A DNA stretch of 34,431 nucleotides from Anaerolineales bacterium. Its GTDB lineage: Bacteria > Chloroflexota > Anaerolineae > Anaerolineales > UBA6663. Position 1 is the first letter of the stretch. Each line of letters begins with the position of its first letter. Positions 15,772-23,785 of the stretch are shown here, in pieces. The notes beneath the pieces were generated by a model, which was given only the letters and a program-made list of their open reading frames with translations, had not been told where the DNA came from and did no database searches. The position numbers were made by a program, and so were the translations under genes. Location: contig JANWXR010000005.1 in NCBI GenBank assembly GCA_025057205.1, positions 1-34,431 on the forward strand, read 5' to 3'.

Positions 15772-16743
15772 CTAGGCCGGTTTCAGGCCGGTTTCAGGCA
15801 TGCCTATCTCTACTTCCAAGAGCGCCACGTTGGCCATCACCATCGCTGCAATCATCGGCAACCCGAAAGTGTCATCTACCAACTGGTGCCCCAACCAGGC
15901 CAGCAGCGCCCAGCGCGCCGGAGACTGTGAGCGCTGCGCGACCTGTATCACCCGATAGATCACTAGCCCCCACGCGCCAACCCCAAGCGCGCCCATCTCG
16001 GCGGCGATGGTGAGCAGGGCATTGTCCGCGTGAGACTTTGCCAGCTCCACGCGCGCCAGGATCGGGTACATGCCAACGCCCCAACCGAGGAGCGGGCGCT
16101 GGGAAAACAGGCGCGCAGCCTCGGCATAGGTCTGCACGCGCACCCACACCGTGGCGGGGCGGAATGCCACTAGCAGCCCAAGGATTACGATGGCCACAAC
16201 GCCAAATGCAATCAGATGACGGCGCCGTGTGCGCCACAGCACAGGCGCATAGCGCACAGCTACGGGCATCAACCCTGCGACCCATGCGCCACGCGAACCG
16301 GTAGCGGCCAGCGCCACCAGCACGGTCGCGAAGCGCCATCTGCCAGTCTGCCACGCCCAAGGCGCAACCAGCAGCAGGCCACTCGCGTATAGATTAGGAT
16401 TCATCAGCCAGCCGGGCCGCGCGCCAGTGAGCGATTGCTCCATGATCGCCATGGCGGCCAGCACCAGGCCGGCCCATATCAGCACGCGGCGGGCGATGTG
16501 CGGGGCAGATAAGGTCAGCGCGTACACGCCCACACTCGCGCACCAGAGCATGAGCATGCGCGGCGGGACAGATTGGATAGGGGCAAGCAGCACCATATTG
16601 GCTAACATCACCGCGGCGAAGAGAGACAGCGCAGGCAGTAGCGCATAGGTCGCCGATCGGCGCATGGCGCCATAGATTAGGCCGCATAGGCCAAGGCCAA
16701 CCATCAACCAAAAGGTCAGTTCTCTAAACTCAAGATTCATCAT
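15772..16743 (-). CDS. O-antigen ligase / Wzy_C (WaaL/PglL-like) family membrane protein
   Basis: NPNLYASGLLLVAPWAWQTGRW...ALAATGSRGAWVAGL...AARLFSQRPLLGWGVGMYPILARVELAKSHADNALLTIAAEMGALGVGAWGLVIYRV. Confidence 0.85.
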   Translation of the reverse strand: MMNLEFRELTFWLMVGLGLCGLIYGAMRRSATYALLPALSLFAAVMLANMVLLAPIQSVPPRMLMLWCASVGVYALTLSAPHIARRVLIWAGLVLAAMAIMEQSLTGARPGWLMNPNLYASGLLLVAPWAWQTGRWRFATVLVALAATGSRGAWVAGLMPVAVRYAPVLWRTRRRHLIAFGVVAIVILGLLVAFRPATVWVRVQTYAEAARLFSQRPLLGWGVGMYPILARVELAKSHADNALLTIAAEMGALGVGAWGLVIYRVIQVAQRSQSPARWALLAWLGHQLVDDTFGLPMIAAMVMANVALLEVEIGMPETGLKPA

Positions 16744-16797
16744 CTGTTCGTCTGCGTCCGTTGCGTCCGTTGCTTCCGTTGCGTCCGTCCGAGAGCG

Positions 16798-17406
16798 TCA
16801 CGCTTTCGGAGACTTGCGCCACAAAATGACCGGTATCTCGGCGTGAGTGGGGTAGGGCACGTCGAGCTGTCCGTACTTCATGGACATGCGATAACGTGAG
16901 TAGCTCCAGCCATACGCCCAATCCGCCGCCTGATTGCCGCGTGGGGGCGTCAGCACAGCCTGACGCAGCATTGTGCCGAGACAGCGCTGCCAATCGGCGT
17001 AACCAACGTAGCGGCACATGGCGCGCCAGCCAAAGCCTCCATAGCGCGCCACGAATGCGAACCGGATGAGCGCGTCCACGATCTGCCGCTGGCGGTCATC
17101 GTCCGCGCTAGCAGGATGCACGGTCTCCTCGTGCGCCAGGTCGAGCGCATCCTGGTCGTAGGCATAGGTCTGTGGCAGAGACTGCCAGGCGATGTGCGGC
17201 CTGTGCGCGCGCCAATCCTGCAACCGATGATGAGCGTAGCCCACGATGATGACGCACCCGGCGCAGATGGCCGAGAGCACCAGCACTTGCAGGCCCGAGA
17301 CGATGAGCGGGGCGATGTCGTCTCGCTTGAGAAAGGGTTGTACGGCAATCCCGATCACGCAGGCGATCAGCACTTTCGTCAGACTGCTTACTAACTGTTT
17401 CTGCAT
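16798..17406 (-). CDS. Membrane-anchored hypothetical protein (two N-terminal TM segments)
   Basis: MQKQLVSSLTKVLIACVIGIAVQPFLKRDDIAPLIVSGLQVLVLSAICAGCVIIVGYAHHRLQDW... Confidence 0.6.
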   Translation of the reverse strand: MQKQLVSSLTKVLIACVIGIAVQPFLKRDDIAPLIVSGLQVLVLSAICAGCVIIVGYAHHRLQDWRAHRPHIAWQSLPQTYAYDQDALDLAHEETVHPASADDDRQRQIVDALIRFAFVARYGGFGWRAMCRYVGYADWQRCLGTMLRQAVLTPPRGNQAADWAYGWSYSRYRMSMKYGQLDVPYPTHAEIPVILWRKSPKA

Positions 17407-17498
17407 TGTGCCCTCCGAGCTGAGCCGGTATCTTCAGCGTGCGCGGTGAGTGCCCTCCCCGCGCCGCCCGGCCTGTGTGCAGCAGGCCGGGTGTTTGG

Positions 17499-17765
17499 TT
17501 ATGCACCCGGCACGTCCCAATCAGGGTCGGTGCGCGGGTCATCGTAGGGTTCATGTGGTGTGCCGATCAATTCAACCTGAACTCCAGTGTCAACGCCCGG
17601 CTCTGATGCGAGGTCGGGCACAGGCACCGGCCCGGCCAGCGCGAGCGCGTGGTCGCGGATGATCCGCTCAGGCGCAGCGCCCCAGCGCTGCGCGAACGCG
17701 GCGCGGATGATGTCGTCGTCTGTGTCCAACGTGAAGGCGTGCCATAGGGGGGCTGTGTCAGTCAT
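17499..17765 (-). CDS. Small hypothetical protein
   Basis: GGAGAAGATGACC ATG; MTDTAPLWHAFTLDTDDDIIRAAFAQRWGAAPERIIRDHALALAGPVPVPDLASEPGVDTGVQVELIGTPHEPYDDPRTDPDWDVPGA. Confidence 0.5.
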   Translation of the reverse strand: MTDTAPLWHAFTLDTDDDIIRAAFAQRWGAAPERIIRDHALALAGPVPVPDLASEPGVDTGVQVELIGTPHEPYDDPRTDPDWDVPGA

Positions 17766-17907
17766 GGTCATCTTCTCCGTAGCGGGGCAGGGGCGGAGGT
17801 TCCACCGATCGCTCGCCATCCAGTACCACGATCCATAAGGCGAGCAGGCAAAACAGGCCGATGACGATGAGCACAATGCCGAAATAGGTGAGTATCCATG
17901 TGTCCAT
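17758..17907 (-). CDS. Small (49 aa) TM protein
   Basis: Manual translation MDTWILTYFGIVLIVIGLFCLLALWIVVLDGERSVEPPPLPRYGEDDHD; overlaps the downstream gene start. Confidence 0.5.
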   Translation of the reverse strand: MDTWILTYFGIVLIVIGLFCLLALWIVVLDGERSVEPPPLPRYGEDDHD

Positions 17908-17908
17908 C

Positions 17909-18058
17909 TCACAGCCTCCCATGCGGCCGCCGGACACGTCTGCAACGCATCCGGCAAACGGTCATCAGCCACTTCCTGCCCTTGCGGGTGTATTGCACGT
18001 GGTAATACTGATGCGGCCCGGTGAATTCGCGGCCGCAGAACCCACATCTGACAGACAT
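17909..18058 (-). CDS. Small (49 aa) zinc-finger-like basic protein
   Basis: Manual translation MSVRCGFCGREFTGPHQYYHVQYTRKGRKWLMTVCRMRCRRVRRPHGRL: CxxC plus CxxxC. Confidence 0.45.
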   Translation of the reverse strand: MSVRCGFCGREFTGPHQYYHVQYTRKGRKWLMTVCRMRCRRVRRPHGRL

Positions 18059-18060
18059 GG

Positions 18061-19257
18061 TCACGTTCCCTCCAACTCATCAAGGTCGCCCAGTAGGTCA
18101 ATGGCCAGCTGGTGCGGCGGTTGCACATGTTCGAGACGCGAGCGGATGTAGGCCGCGTGCGCCGCATCGTCGGCGAACAGGCTGCTCAGCGCCTCCCAGC
18201 GCGCGGCGCGCATCCACTGGTACACGTTGCCGCCGCGGAAGTGGTAGTCCGTCACATCCTTGCCCGCCGGTACACGGGCCGTGAACACGCGCCCACCCAG
18301 CGGCAGGGTGTTGAGCTTGTCGGCGCCGCGTTCCCCCGCGGCGTCGTTGTCGTACAGTGTGATGATGCGCTCGGCGTCGAGCAGGTAGGATGTCCACTCG
18401 GGCTGCCAGTCTTTGCCGGCGCCGTTGGTGGTGGTGAACACGCCGCCGAGCAGCTTGCCCTCCTGATAGGCGAGCATGCAGTCGAACTCACCCTCGCACG
18501 CGAACACCACGCGCCTATCGGCCAGCGTGTGCACGCCGTAGAGCGCCGGCTCACTTCCCTTCACCTGTCGGTATTTGTTGCGCTTTCCACACTTGGGGCA
18601 TGGGCCGGTCATGGTCAGGTGCTCGCCGCAGGCCACGCAGCGGTAGGGGTGCTCCGGCAGCAACCGTATCTTGATGCCCCACAGGTCGCAGCCCATGAAG
18701 GCGGGCAGCGTGATGCCCGCCCATACCCACAGCCCGGCGATCTCCATGCTCTTGGGGTTGTAGCCCACGCGCCACTGTCGCAGCGTGAGCGGCTGGAGTC
18801 CGCGCCGTGCCAGATAATCACGCACTCGCTGTGCCTTGGGGTTGTTGGCCCACAGATTGGCCTCGCATTCGTCCACCACGCGAGCCGCGGCATGCTGCCA
18901 CTGTAGCGTCGGCGGCCGATAGGACTTATCCAGCTTGGGCAGATCGGCCACGGTCACCGCCGGCAGGTCTGCTGCGCCCAGCCGCCGGCAGGCTTCTCGG
19001 AAGTCCACGCGCTCGTAGTCCATCACCCACTTGATGGGCTTCCATGACCTGCCGCACGGGTTGCAGAAGGCGGTGTTCTTTGCCCGGTGCACGTCGAGCG
19101 ATGGGTCATGGTCATCGTGGAACGGGCAGCGGAAGTACACATGCCCGTTGCGTTCGCGCAACGCCGGGCCAAGGTCGTGGGCGATGACGCCGGCGATGTC
19201 GAGCGCGTTCAGCCGGTCTATCTCGGACTGGGGGATCATGTCTGGATCAACCTCCAT
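18061..19257 (-). CDS. DnaG-type primase (CHC2 zinc finger plus Toprim)
   Basis: VYFRCPFHDDHDPSLDVHRAKNTAFCNPCGRSWKPIKWVM (CHC2); CVACGEHLTMTGPCPKCGK (second Zn ribbon); VVFACEGEFDCMLAYQ...ERIITLYDNDAAGERGADKL (Toprim). Start may be the internal MIPQ. Confidence 0.9.
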   Translation of the reverse strand: MEVDPDMIPQSEIDRLNALDIAGVIAHDLGPALRERNGHVYFRCPFHDDHDPSLDVHRAKNTAFCNPCGRSWKPIKWVMDYERVDFREACRRLGAADLPAVTVADLPKLDKSYRPPTLQWQHAAARVVDECEANLWANNPKAQRVRDYLARRGLQPLTLRQWRVGYNPKSMEIAGLWVWAGITLPAFMGCDLWGIKIRLLPEHPYRCVACGEHLTMTGPCPKCGKRNKYRQVKGSEPALYGVHTLADRRVVFACEGEFDCMLAYQEGKLLGGVFTTTNGAGKDWQPEWTSYLLDAERIITLYDNDAAGERGADKLNTLPLGGRVFTARVPAGKDVTDYHFRGGNVYQWMRAARWEALSSLFADDAAHAAYIRSRLEHVQPPHQLAIDLLGDLDELEGT

Positions 19258-20897
19258 ACTTTGGTGCGGCTGCTCTCGCTGTTCGCTTCCTCCAGCAGGC
19301 CGTCGGCCGTCATCTGCTGGAGCAGCACCACCACATCATCACGCCGCCAGTTCAGGTAGCGCGTCAGGTTGCGGATGGTGACCATCTCGCCGCGCGCGTT
19401 CAGGTAGCGGATCATGGCGATGAGCCGCGCTTCGCGGTCGGCGCCCTCAAGCGGCCGGTCCATCACCTCCACGAAGCGGTGGGCGTTGACGCGCCACGTC
19501 TCGGCGATCTGGTGCGCGCGGGCGTAGTGCGCCAGAGTGATGCGCGGGGCCTCCTGTCTGCCGGAAACGGCCCAGTCGAGCGCAGATAAGAGCGTGGCCG
19601 TCTGCAACACGCGCACGGCGTTGCGCCCGTACATCTTGCGCAGGCGGTCATCGGGCGTCACGTCCGGGTGCTGGAGGTCGTAGCTCAGAGCTTCGTTGTA
19701 GCGCGTCCAGTGACGCCAGGCCTCCGCGGCTATCGCTACGTCCAGCGAGACCGGCTCCTTGCTCTGCGGGCCGCCTCCCGGCTCCGGCGTCTCATCGGGT
19801 TGCGGCAGGCGCTCCAGCAGCGCGGTGATGGTGCGGTCGAGCGAGGGCGGGCGCGGGATGGGCGCGTCGCTGTGGGTGATGCGCTCCGGGAACATGCGCT
19901 CCGGAACGAGCGTGACAAAGCGCGGCCATAGACCTACCTGCCACATCTGCAAGTTAGCGGCGGACTGGATGGCCGCCGGCGTGGTGGCGCCCAACATCGG
20001 CAGGTAGAGCCAGCGCATGGTGACCTGCCCATGACGGATGGTGCTGTAGGTCTTCTCGTCGTCGCAGTCGTAGGCCTTCAGGAAGACTTCAATCTTGCCG
20101 ATGTTGTAGTCCTTGCGAAAGCTGCCGAACAGCGACGAGGCCTCGTCAATGACGATGGCGCGCTGACCGGCGTGGAGCATGGCCTTGCGCCAGCGGCTCT
20201 GTTGCTCGTGGGGCATCTTGTGCAGGTTCACCGGCTCGATGCCGGCCAGCTCCTGAATGAGCCGGTCGCTCGACGATTCATCCGGCAGCAGCAGGTGCGG
20301 CATGGTGGCGCGGATAAGCCGGCGCGCGACGTTGAGGGCGGTGGTCTTGTGGAAGATGGTGCTCTCCGCCACCCACAACACCCACAGCACCGGGTAGATG
20401 GCCGGCTCGAAGTAGGTGGTGACGTGGAGCCGGCGCGCGACGGCGATGCTGGCGATGGCGAGGGCTGCGGCCTCCGAGAAGTCGCAGGGCAGCGTGTTGG
20501 CGATCTGTTTGACGTAGCCAGCATATGTGTCCAGGAACTCGCCCGTTTCGGCGGCGGCCCGCTCCATGGCCGGAGTCAGGCGCGCGGGCTTGGGCAGGTC
20601 GGGGACCTCTACGACGATGCGCCGGTCACGCGCGTTCTGCGCGGCCTCATCCGGCTCTGGGAACTCGGTGAGCGTGGGCGGCACGTTGGCCACGGCTTGG
20701 AGGATGGCCTTGCCGTTGGGATGGGCGTTGACGAAGCGCATGAACGCGGCCGCGCGGTCGCCGTTCTGCGCCACGCGCAGCGCGCCGTACAGCTCGCGCC
20801 AGTCGCCGGTCAGGCGGTCTGGGTTGATGCTGTTGATGTCCGCGCCGGCCCTCAGGCGGGCGATGGCCCACGGCCCGTAGTGGACGGTCACTTCCAC
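19236..20897 (-). CDS. DUF3987-like P-loop replication helicase/ATPase
   Basis: PVLWVLWVAESTIFHKTTALNVARRLI (Walker-A-like), QRAIVIDEASSLFGSF (Walker-B-like), MLGATTPAAIQSA (sensor-like); adjacent to and overlapping the primase gene. Confidence 0.75.
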   Translation of the reverse strand: MEVTVHYGPWAIARLRAGADINSINPDRLTGDWRELYGALRVAQNGDRAAAFMRFVNAHPNGKAILQAVANVPPTLTEFPEPDEAAQNARDRRIVVEVPDLPKPARLTPAMERAAAETGEFLDTYAGYVKQIANTLPCDFSEAAALAIASIAVARRLHVTTYFEPAIYPVLWVLWVAESTIFHKTTALNVARRLIRATMPHLLLPDESSSDRLIQELAGIEPVNLHKMPHEQQSRWRKAMLHAGQRAIVIDEASSLFGSFRKDYNIGKIEVFLKAYDCDDEKTYSTIRHGQVTMRWLYLPMLGATTPAAIQSAANLQMWQVGLWPRFVTLVPERMFPERITHSDAPIPRPPSLDRTITALLERLPQPDETPEPGGGPQSKEPVSLDVAIAAEAWRHWTRYNEALSYDLQHPDVTPDDRLRKMYGRNAVRVLQTATLLSALDWAVSGRQEAPRITLAHYARAHQIAETWRVNAHRFVEVMDRPLEGADREARLIAMIRYLNARGEMVTIRNLTRYLNWRRDDVVVLLQQMTADGLLEEANSESSRTKVWRLIQT

Positions 20898-21097
20898 TCC
20901 AGCGTCGCTTGAGCGATGACGAGTCTTTGCTTCGCAGCCCCAAGTTGATAGAGCAATTCGGCGCGTGCCGAATTACTTTCGTAATCGCCCTTGAGTGTGT
21001 TGATCAGACTTATCGCGGAGATGATGCCATCCAGCTGCTCAACGACTTCCGCAGTGCGTTGAAAAAGTTGTTCGTCAAGGTACATCATGTCGGTCAC
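20888..21097 (-). CDS. Small helical hypothetical protein
   Basis: MTDMMYLDEQLFQRTAEVVEQLDGIISAISLINTLKGDYESNSARAELLYQLGAAKQRLVIAQATLEWK; overlaps both neighbours. Confidence 0.6.
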   Translation of the reverse strand: MTDMMYLDEQLFQRTAEVVEQLDGIISAISLINTLKGDYESNSARAELLYQLGAAKQRLVIAQATLEWK

Positions 21098-21474
21098 TCA
21101 AGAGGCCCCTGCCCGCCGGAGTGCCATACGCAGGCGGGCAGGGGAGCAGTGGGGGATTTCAGGCCCCAGCAGCGGGGGGCCTGGGGCCTGACGATGTCTT
21201 CGCGCGCCAGCAGGATGATGGCCACGCCCTCACAGGCGTTGGCGGCGCGCTCGTCGCCTGCCTCGCGCCACGCTCTGGCCGTGTCCTGCGCCAGCGCCAC
21301 GCACGCGGCCAGCTCCTCGCGGGCCACGGAGTGGAGCGCGCGCTCAATCGTCCGCGCCAGCTCGCCGTCGTCGGCGATTTGGCCCTGCTGGTAGGCGTGG
21401 ACGATGGCGATGGCGAGAGTGTTGCGGTCGTCCACGAGGCGCTGGCCGTTCTTGCCGATGGGAATGCTCAACAT
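21094..21474 (-). CDS. Hypothetical protein
   Basis: GAGGAACC ATG; MLSIPIGKNGQRLVDDRNTLAIAIVHAYQQGQIADDGELARTIERALHSVAREELAACVALAQDTARAWREAGDERAANACEGVAIILL... Confidence 0.6.
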   Translation of the reverse strand: MLSIPIGKNGQRLVDDRNTLAIAIVHAYQQGQIADDGELARTIERALHSVAREELAACVALAQDTARAWREAGDERAANACEGVAIILLAREDIVRPQAPRCWGLKSPTAPLPACVWHSGGQGPLE

Positions 21475-21647
21475 GGTTCCTCGTGCTCGGCCACGAAGCG
21501 GAAGTCCGCGCCTAAGGCGCGGTGGCGGCCGATGCAGTCGAGGTACATGAGCGGGCGATAGGCCGGGCGACCGTGGTGCTCCTCGCGCACGCCGACGAAC
21601 TCGATGGTCGGGGTGATGACGTGCCAGGCGATGGGCTTGCGGTTCAT
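21468..21647 (-). CDS. Small hypothetical protein
   Basis: Manual translation MNRKPIAWHVITPTIEFVGVREEHHGRPAYRPLMYLDCIGRHRALGADFRFVAEHEEPC; overlaps neighbours. Confidence 0.5.
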   Translation of the reverse strand: MNRKPIAWHVITPTIEFVGVREEHHGRPAYRPLMYLDCIGRHRALGADFRFVAEHEEPC

Positions 21648-21844
21648 TCGCGCTTCTCCTGCTCAATGCGCTCAATGACCACATCCCGGCCGAGCCGCCA
21701 CGGCTGCCCGCGCCGGTCCACAAACACCGGGCCGTGCTGGGGGTCATGGCGGTACAGGCCGATGAGGACGGTGGCGCCGTGCACCAGCCGGTACCAGACG
21801 TTGGGCCGGCAGGGTTGGCCGGTAGAGTCGGTTGGCGTGTTCAT
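21644..21844 (-). CDS. Small hypothetical protein
   Basis: MNTPTDSTGQPCRPNVWYRLVHGATVLIGLYRHDPQHGPVFVDRRGQPWRLGRDVVIERIEQEKRE. Confidence 0.55.
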   Translation of the reverse strand: MNTPTDSTGQPCRPNVWYRLVHGATVLIGLYRHDPQHGPVFVDRRGQPWRLGRDVVIERIEQEKRE

Positions 21845-22146
21845 TCTGCCTCCCGGAATCGGTGGCTGTTGGTGGTGTACTCACATATGGTCTGCCATGC
21901 GGTCTCCGCATCAGGTCCATAGACACATACCAGTCGGCTTTCGTTGGTCACCCCCTGAAACTCCCCACTCATGTCGGAGTACTGCGGGACTGCCAGCACC
22001 GACGTCATGACCATTTTGAGCTTGGCCGGGCGATCGCCGAAATATTCGCCGTCGTATTCGCCGGCAGGCCGGTGCGGGGTGAACTCCATATGCGTCACCT
22101 GATCCAAGTTGACGATGAGGTTTTTGGTGACCATGATGGGTTTCAT
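21841..22146 (-). CDS. Hypothetical protein
   Basis: MKPIMVTKNLIVNLDQVTHMEFTPHRPAGEYDGEYFGDRPAKLKMVMTSVLAVPQYSDMSGEFQGVTNESRLVCVYGPDAETAWQTICEYTTNSHRFREAE. Confidence 0.6.
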   Translation of the reverse strand: MKPIMVTKNLIVNLDQVTHMEFTPHRPAGEYDGEYFGDRPAKLKMVMTSVLAVPQYSDMSGEFQGVTNESRLVCVYGPDAETAWQTICEYTTNSHRFREAE

Positions 22147-22416
22147 GTCAGGCCTCCCTTGCCAGCAGGGTGGATTCCAACGCCGGCTCTCGCTGGTTAG
22201 AGCCGGTGGGGGCGGGGGGATTGGGGTTCATGCTCTACCTCCGGATCGGGATAAGGGTGGTTAGGGGCCGGTCGGCGGTCGCTCTGCCGACCGGCCAAGG
22301 CGCGTGGATCCTCTGCTCGTGCGCCATACCCCGCACGGGAGGGCGCGGGGAACACCCTGCCGGGCGGGGTAAGGAGCGCGAGCGCCGGCGCTCCTAGCTG
22401 TTCCAGCTGGCCTCGT

Positions 22417-22692
22417 TCACTTCGACTCTCCTTTGCCGTTGCCATTGCCATAGCCGGCGGCCTTCATCGCGCGCGCCAGCGCCATCGTCAGGTCGGCGTC
22501 GAGCAGGGTGCGCGTGAGACGGCCCAGCGTCTCGTCGGTCAGGCGGCTCTTGTTGTTGAGCAGGTTCCAGCAGTGCTGGTAGCCCATGCCGCTGGCGGCG
22601 GCCAGGTCGGCCGCCGTCCAGCCCTTCTGCTTGACCCACTTCTGCAAAACCTTCTCGGGTGTGTCCTTGGGCATCTGGGTCTCCAAGCTCAT
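22417..22692 (-). CDS. Cro/XRE-like HTH protein
   Basis: MSLETQMPKDTPEKVLQKWVKQKGWTAADLAAASGMGYQHCWNLLNNKSRLTDETLGRLTRTLL; leads the right-arm minus-strand operon. Confidence 0.7.
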   Translation of the reverse strand: MSLETQMPKDTPEKVLQKWVKQKGWTAADLAAASGMGYQHCWNLLNNKSRLTDETLGRLTRTLLDADLTMALARAMKAAGYGNGNGKGESK

Positions 22693-22761
22693 GTATTGCA
22701 ACTACAAGCTCAATATAACAGGTATTCTAGGTTGTGTCAACAAGCTCAACCCCTGAGCTTG
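22684..22761. promoter_or_regulatory. Divergent switch region with four CAAGCTCA half-sites
   Basis: CAAGCTCA at 22684-22691, 22705-22712 and 22741-22748; inverted TGAGCTTG at 22754-22761. The last pair forms a perfect 8-bp inverted repeat with a 5-bp spacer. Confidence 0.75.
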
Positions 22762-22782
22762 GTTTGTATTGGATAGGAAAAG

Positions 22783-23238
22783 TTGGCTACTCCACAAACT
22801 CCCCCAGCTTTCATTGAGTGGTTAGACAGCGTACTTGATAGGCTGGCAGTGAGCGATAACGAGTTCGCAAAGCGGGCCGGATTAGCTCACACAGTCATTG
22901 GTCGTGCGCGGGCGGGGACAGGCCCGGGGTACGAGGCCTGCATGAAGATTGCGGCGGCGGCGGGCGTCAGCCCGGAAGTGGTGCTGCGGCTGGCCGGCCT
23001 GTTGCCCAAACCGCCGGACTGGTCGCCGGCGCTGGATGAGTTGGCCACGCTGTTCGAGCAGTTACCGGAGGACGATCAGGATGAGCTTCTGAGCCTGGCA
23101 CGGATGAAGGCTCAGAAGGTGCGAGGGGCACGTGCCAAACCGACGAGTCCGCGAGTTCGTCCAGTATCTACACGAGCTGCCGGCCCGAGACCGGGTCGTG
23201 TTGCGGGGCATCATGCTGGCGAAGATGGCAAGGACTGA
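22783..23238 (+). CDS. CI-like XRE-family HTH repressor
   Basis: FIEWLDSVLDRLAVSDNEFAKRAGLAHTVIGRARAGTGPGYEACMKIAAAAGVSPEVVLRLAGLL, divergent from the Cro-like gene. Confidence 0.75.
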   Translation: MATPQTPPAFIEWLDSVLDRLAVSDNEFAKRAGLAHTVIGRARAGTGPGYEACMKIAAAAGVSPEVVLRLAGLLPKPPDWSPALDELATLFEQLPEDDQDELLSLARMKAQKVRGARAKPTSPRVRPVSTRAAGPRPGRVAGHHAGEDGKD

Positions 23239-23308
23239 GCGGCGCCGACCCGCACGCCCGCGGCGGTGGGTGTGGGTGATGCCTGAGCCGTTGGTGATTG
23301 GAGGGTAG
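23132..23308 (+). CDS. Small overlapping ORF (58 aa)
   Basis: GTG-start alternate frame: MPNRRVREFVQYLHELPARDRVVLRGIMLAKMARTERRRPARPRRWVWVMPEPLVIGG. Confidence 0.3.
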   Translation: MPNRRVREFVQYLHELPARDRVVLRGIMLAKMARTERRRPARPRRWVWVMPEPLVIGG

Positions 23309-23312
23309 GGGG

Positions 23313-23531
23313 ATGCCGAGGCGCAGCGCCGGCGTTGATCTGCCCGGCATAGTCGGTCTGGCCTTCGGCGCAGGGCTGGCCTGGCTGTGGATTAGCTCAG
23401 GGTGGGAAGCGGTGAGCCAGTCAATCAGCGATCCGATGTGGCGTTTTCTGCTGTGGCCGGCCGGAGCTATGGGAGGGTTTCTCATCGGCGGCGGCCTCGC
23501 CTTCCTGCTCCGCTCCCTCTTCCGGCGCTAA
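23313..23531 (+). CDS. Small two-TM protein
   Basis: GGAGGGTAGGGGG ATG; MPRRSAGVDLPGIVGLAFGAGLAWLWISSGWEAVSQSISDPMWRFLLWPAGAMGGFLIGGGLAFLLRSLFRR. Confidence 0.6.
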   Translation: MPRRSAGVDLPGIVGLAFGAGLAWLWISSGWEAVSQSISDPMWRFLLWPAGAMGGFLIGGGLAFLLRSLFRR

Positions 23532-23750
23532 CCGGTCCATCGCCCAATACATCACCGAAGCGGCCAAGTCCCACAGCAGGAAGGACAGAGCGAAGAGACT
23601 CGCGAACACCTTCCCGAATTCCAACCAGACCATGCCGTGCTGATAGCCGATGAAGGCTACGACGATGGACATCAGCACGATATGGCGGGCCGAAGAATTG
23701 GACAAGAGGTCCGCCACTTCGGATGCATATAGCTGGAGCACGCGCTTCAT
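23421..23750 (-). CDS. Membrane protein (two to three TM segments)
   Basis: MKRVLQLYASEVADLLSNSSARHIVLMSIVVAFIGYQHGMVWLEFGKVFASLFALSFLLWDLAASVMYWAMDRLAPEEGAE...; antisense overlap with the preceding + ORF tail. Confidence 0.5.
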   Translation of the reverse strand: MKRVLQLYASEVADLLSNSSARHIVLMSIVVAFIGYQHGMVWLEFGKVFASLFALSFLLWDLAASVMYWAMDRLAPEEGAEQEGEAAADEKPSHSSGRPQQKTPHRIAD

Positions 23751-23785
23751 GCGCTTAGGGTAACACACCCTGTCAAGAGGCGCCA

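Noticed and set aside
22148-22231. 27-aa minus-strand ORF MNPNPPAPTGSNQREPALESTLLAREA
   Set aside because: Too short and without independent support, although spacing to the next gene is compatible with translation.
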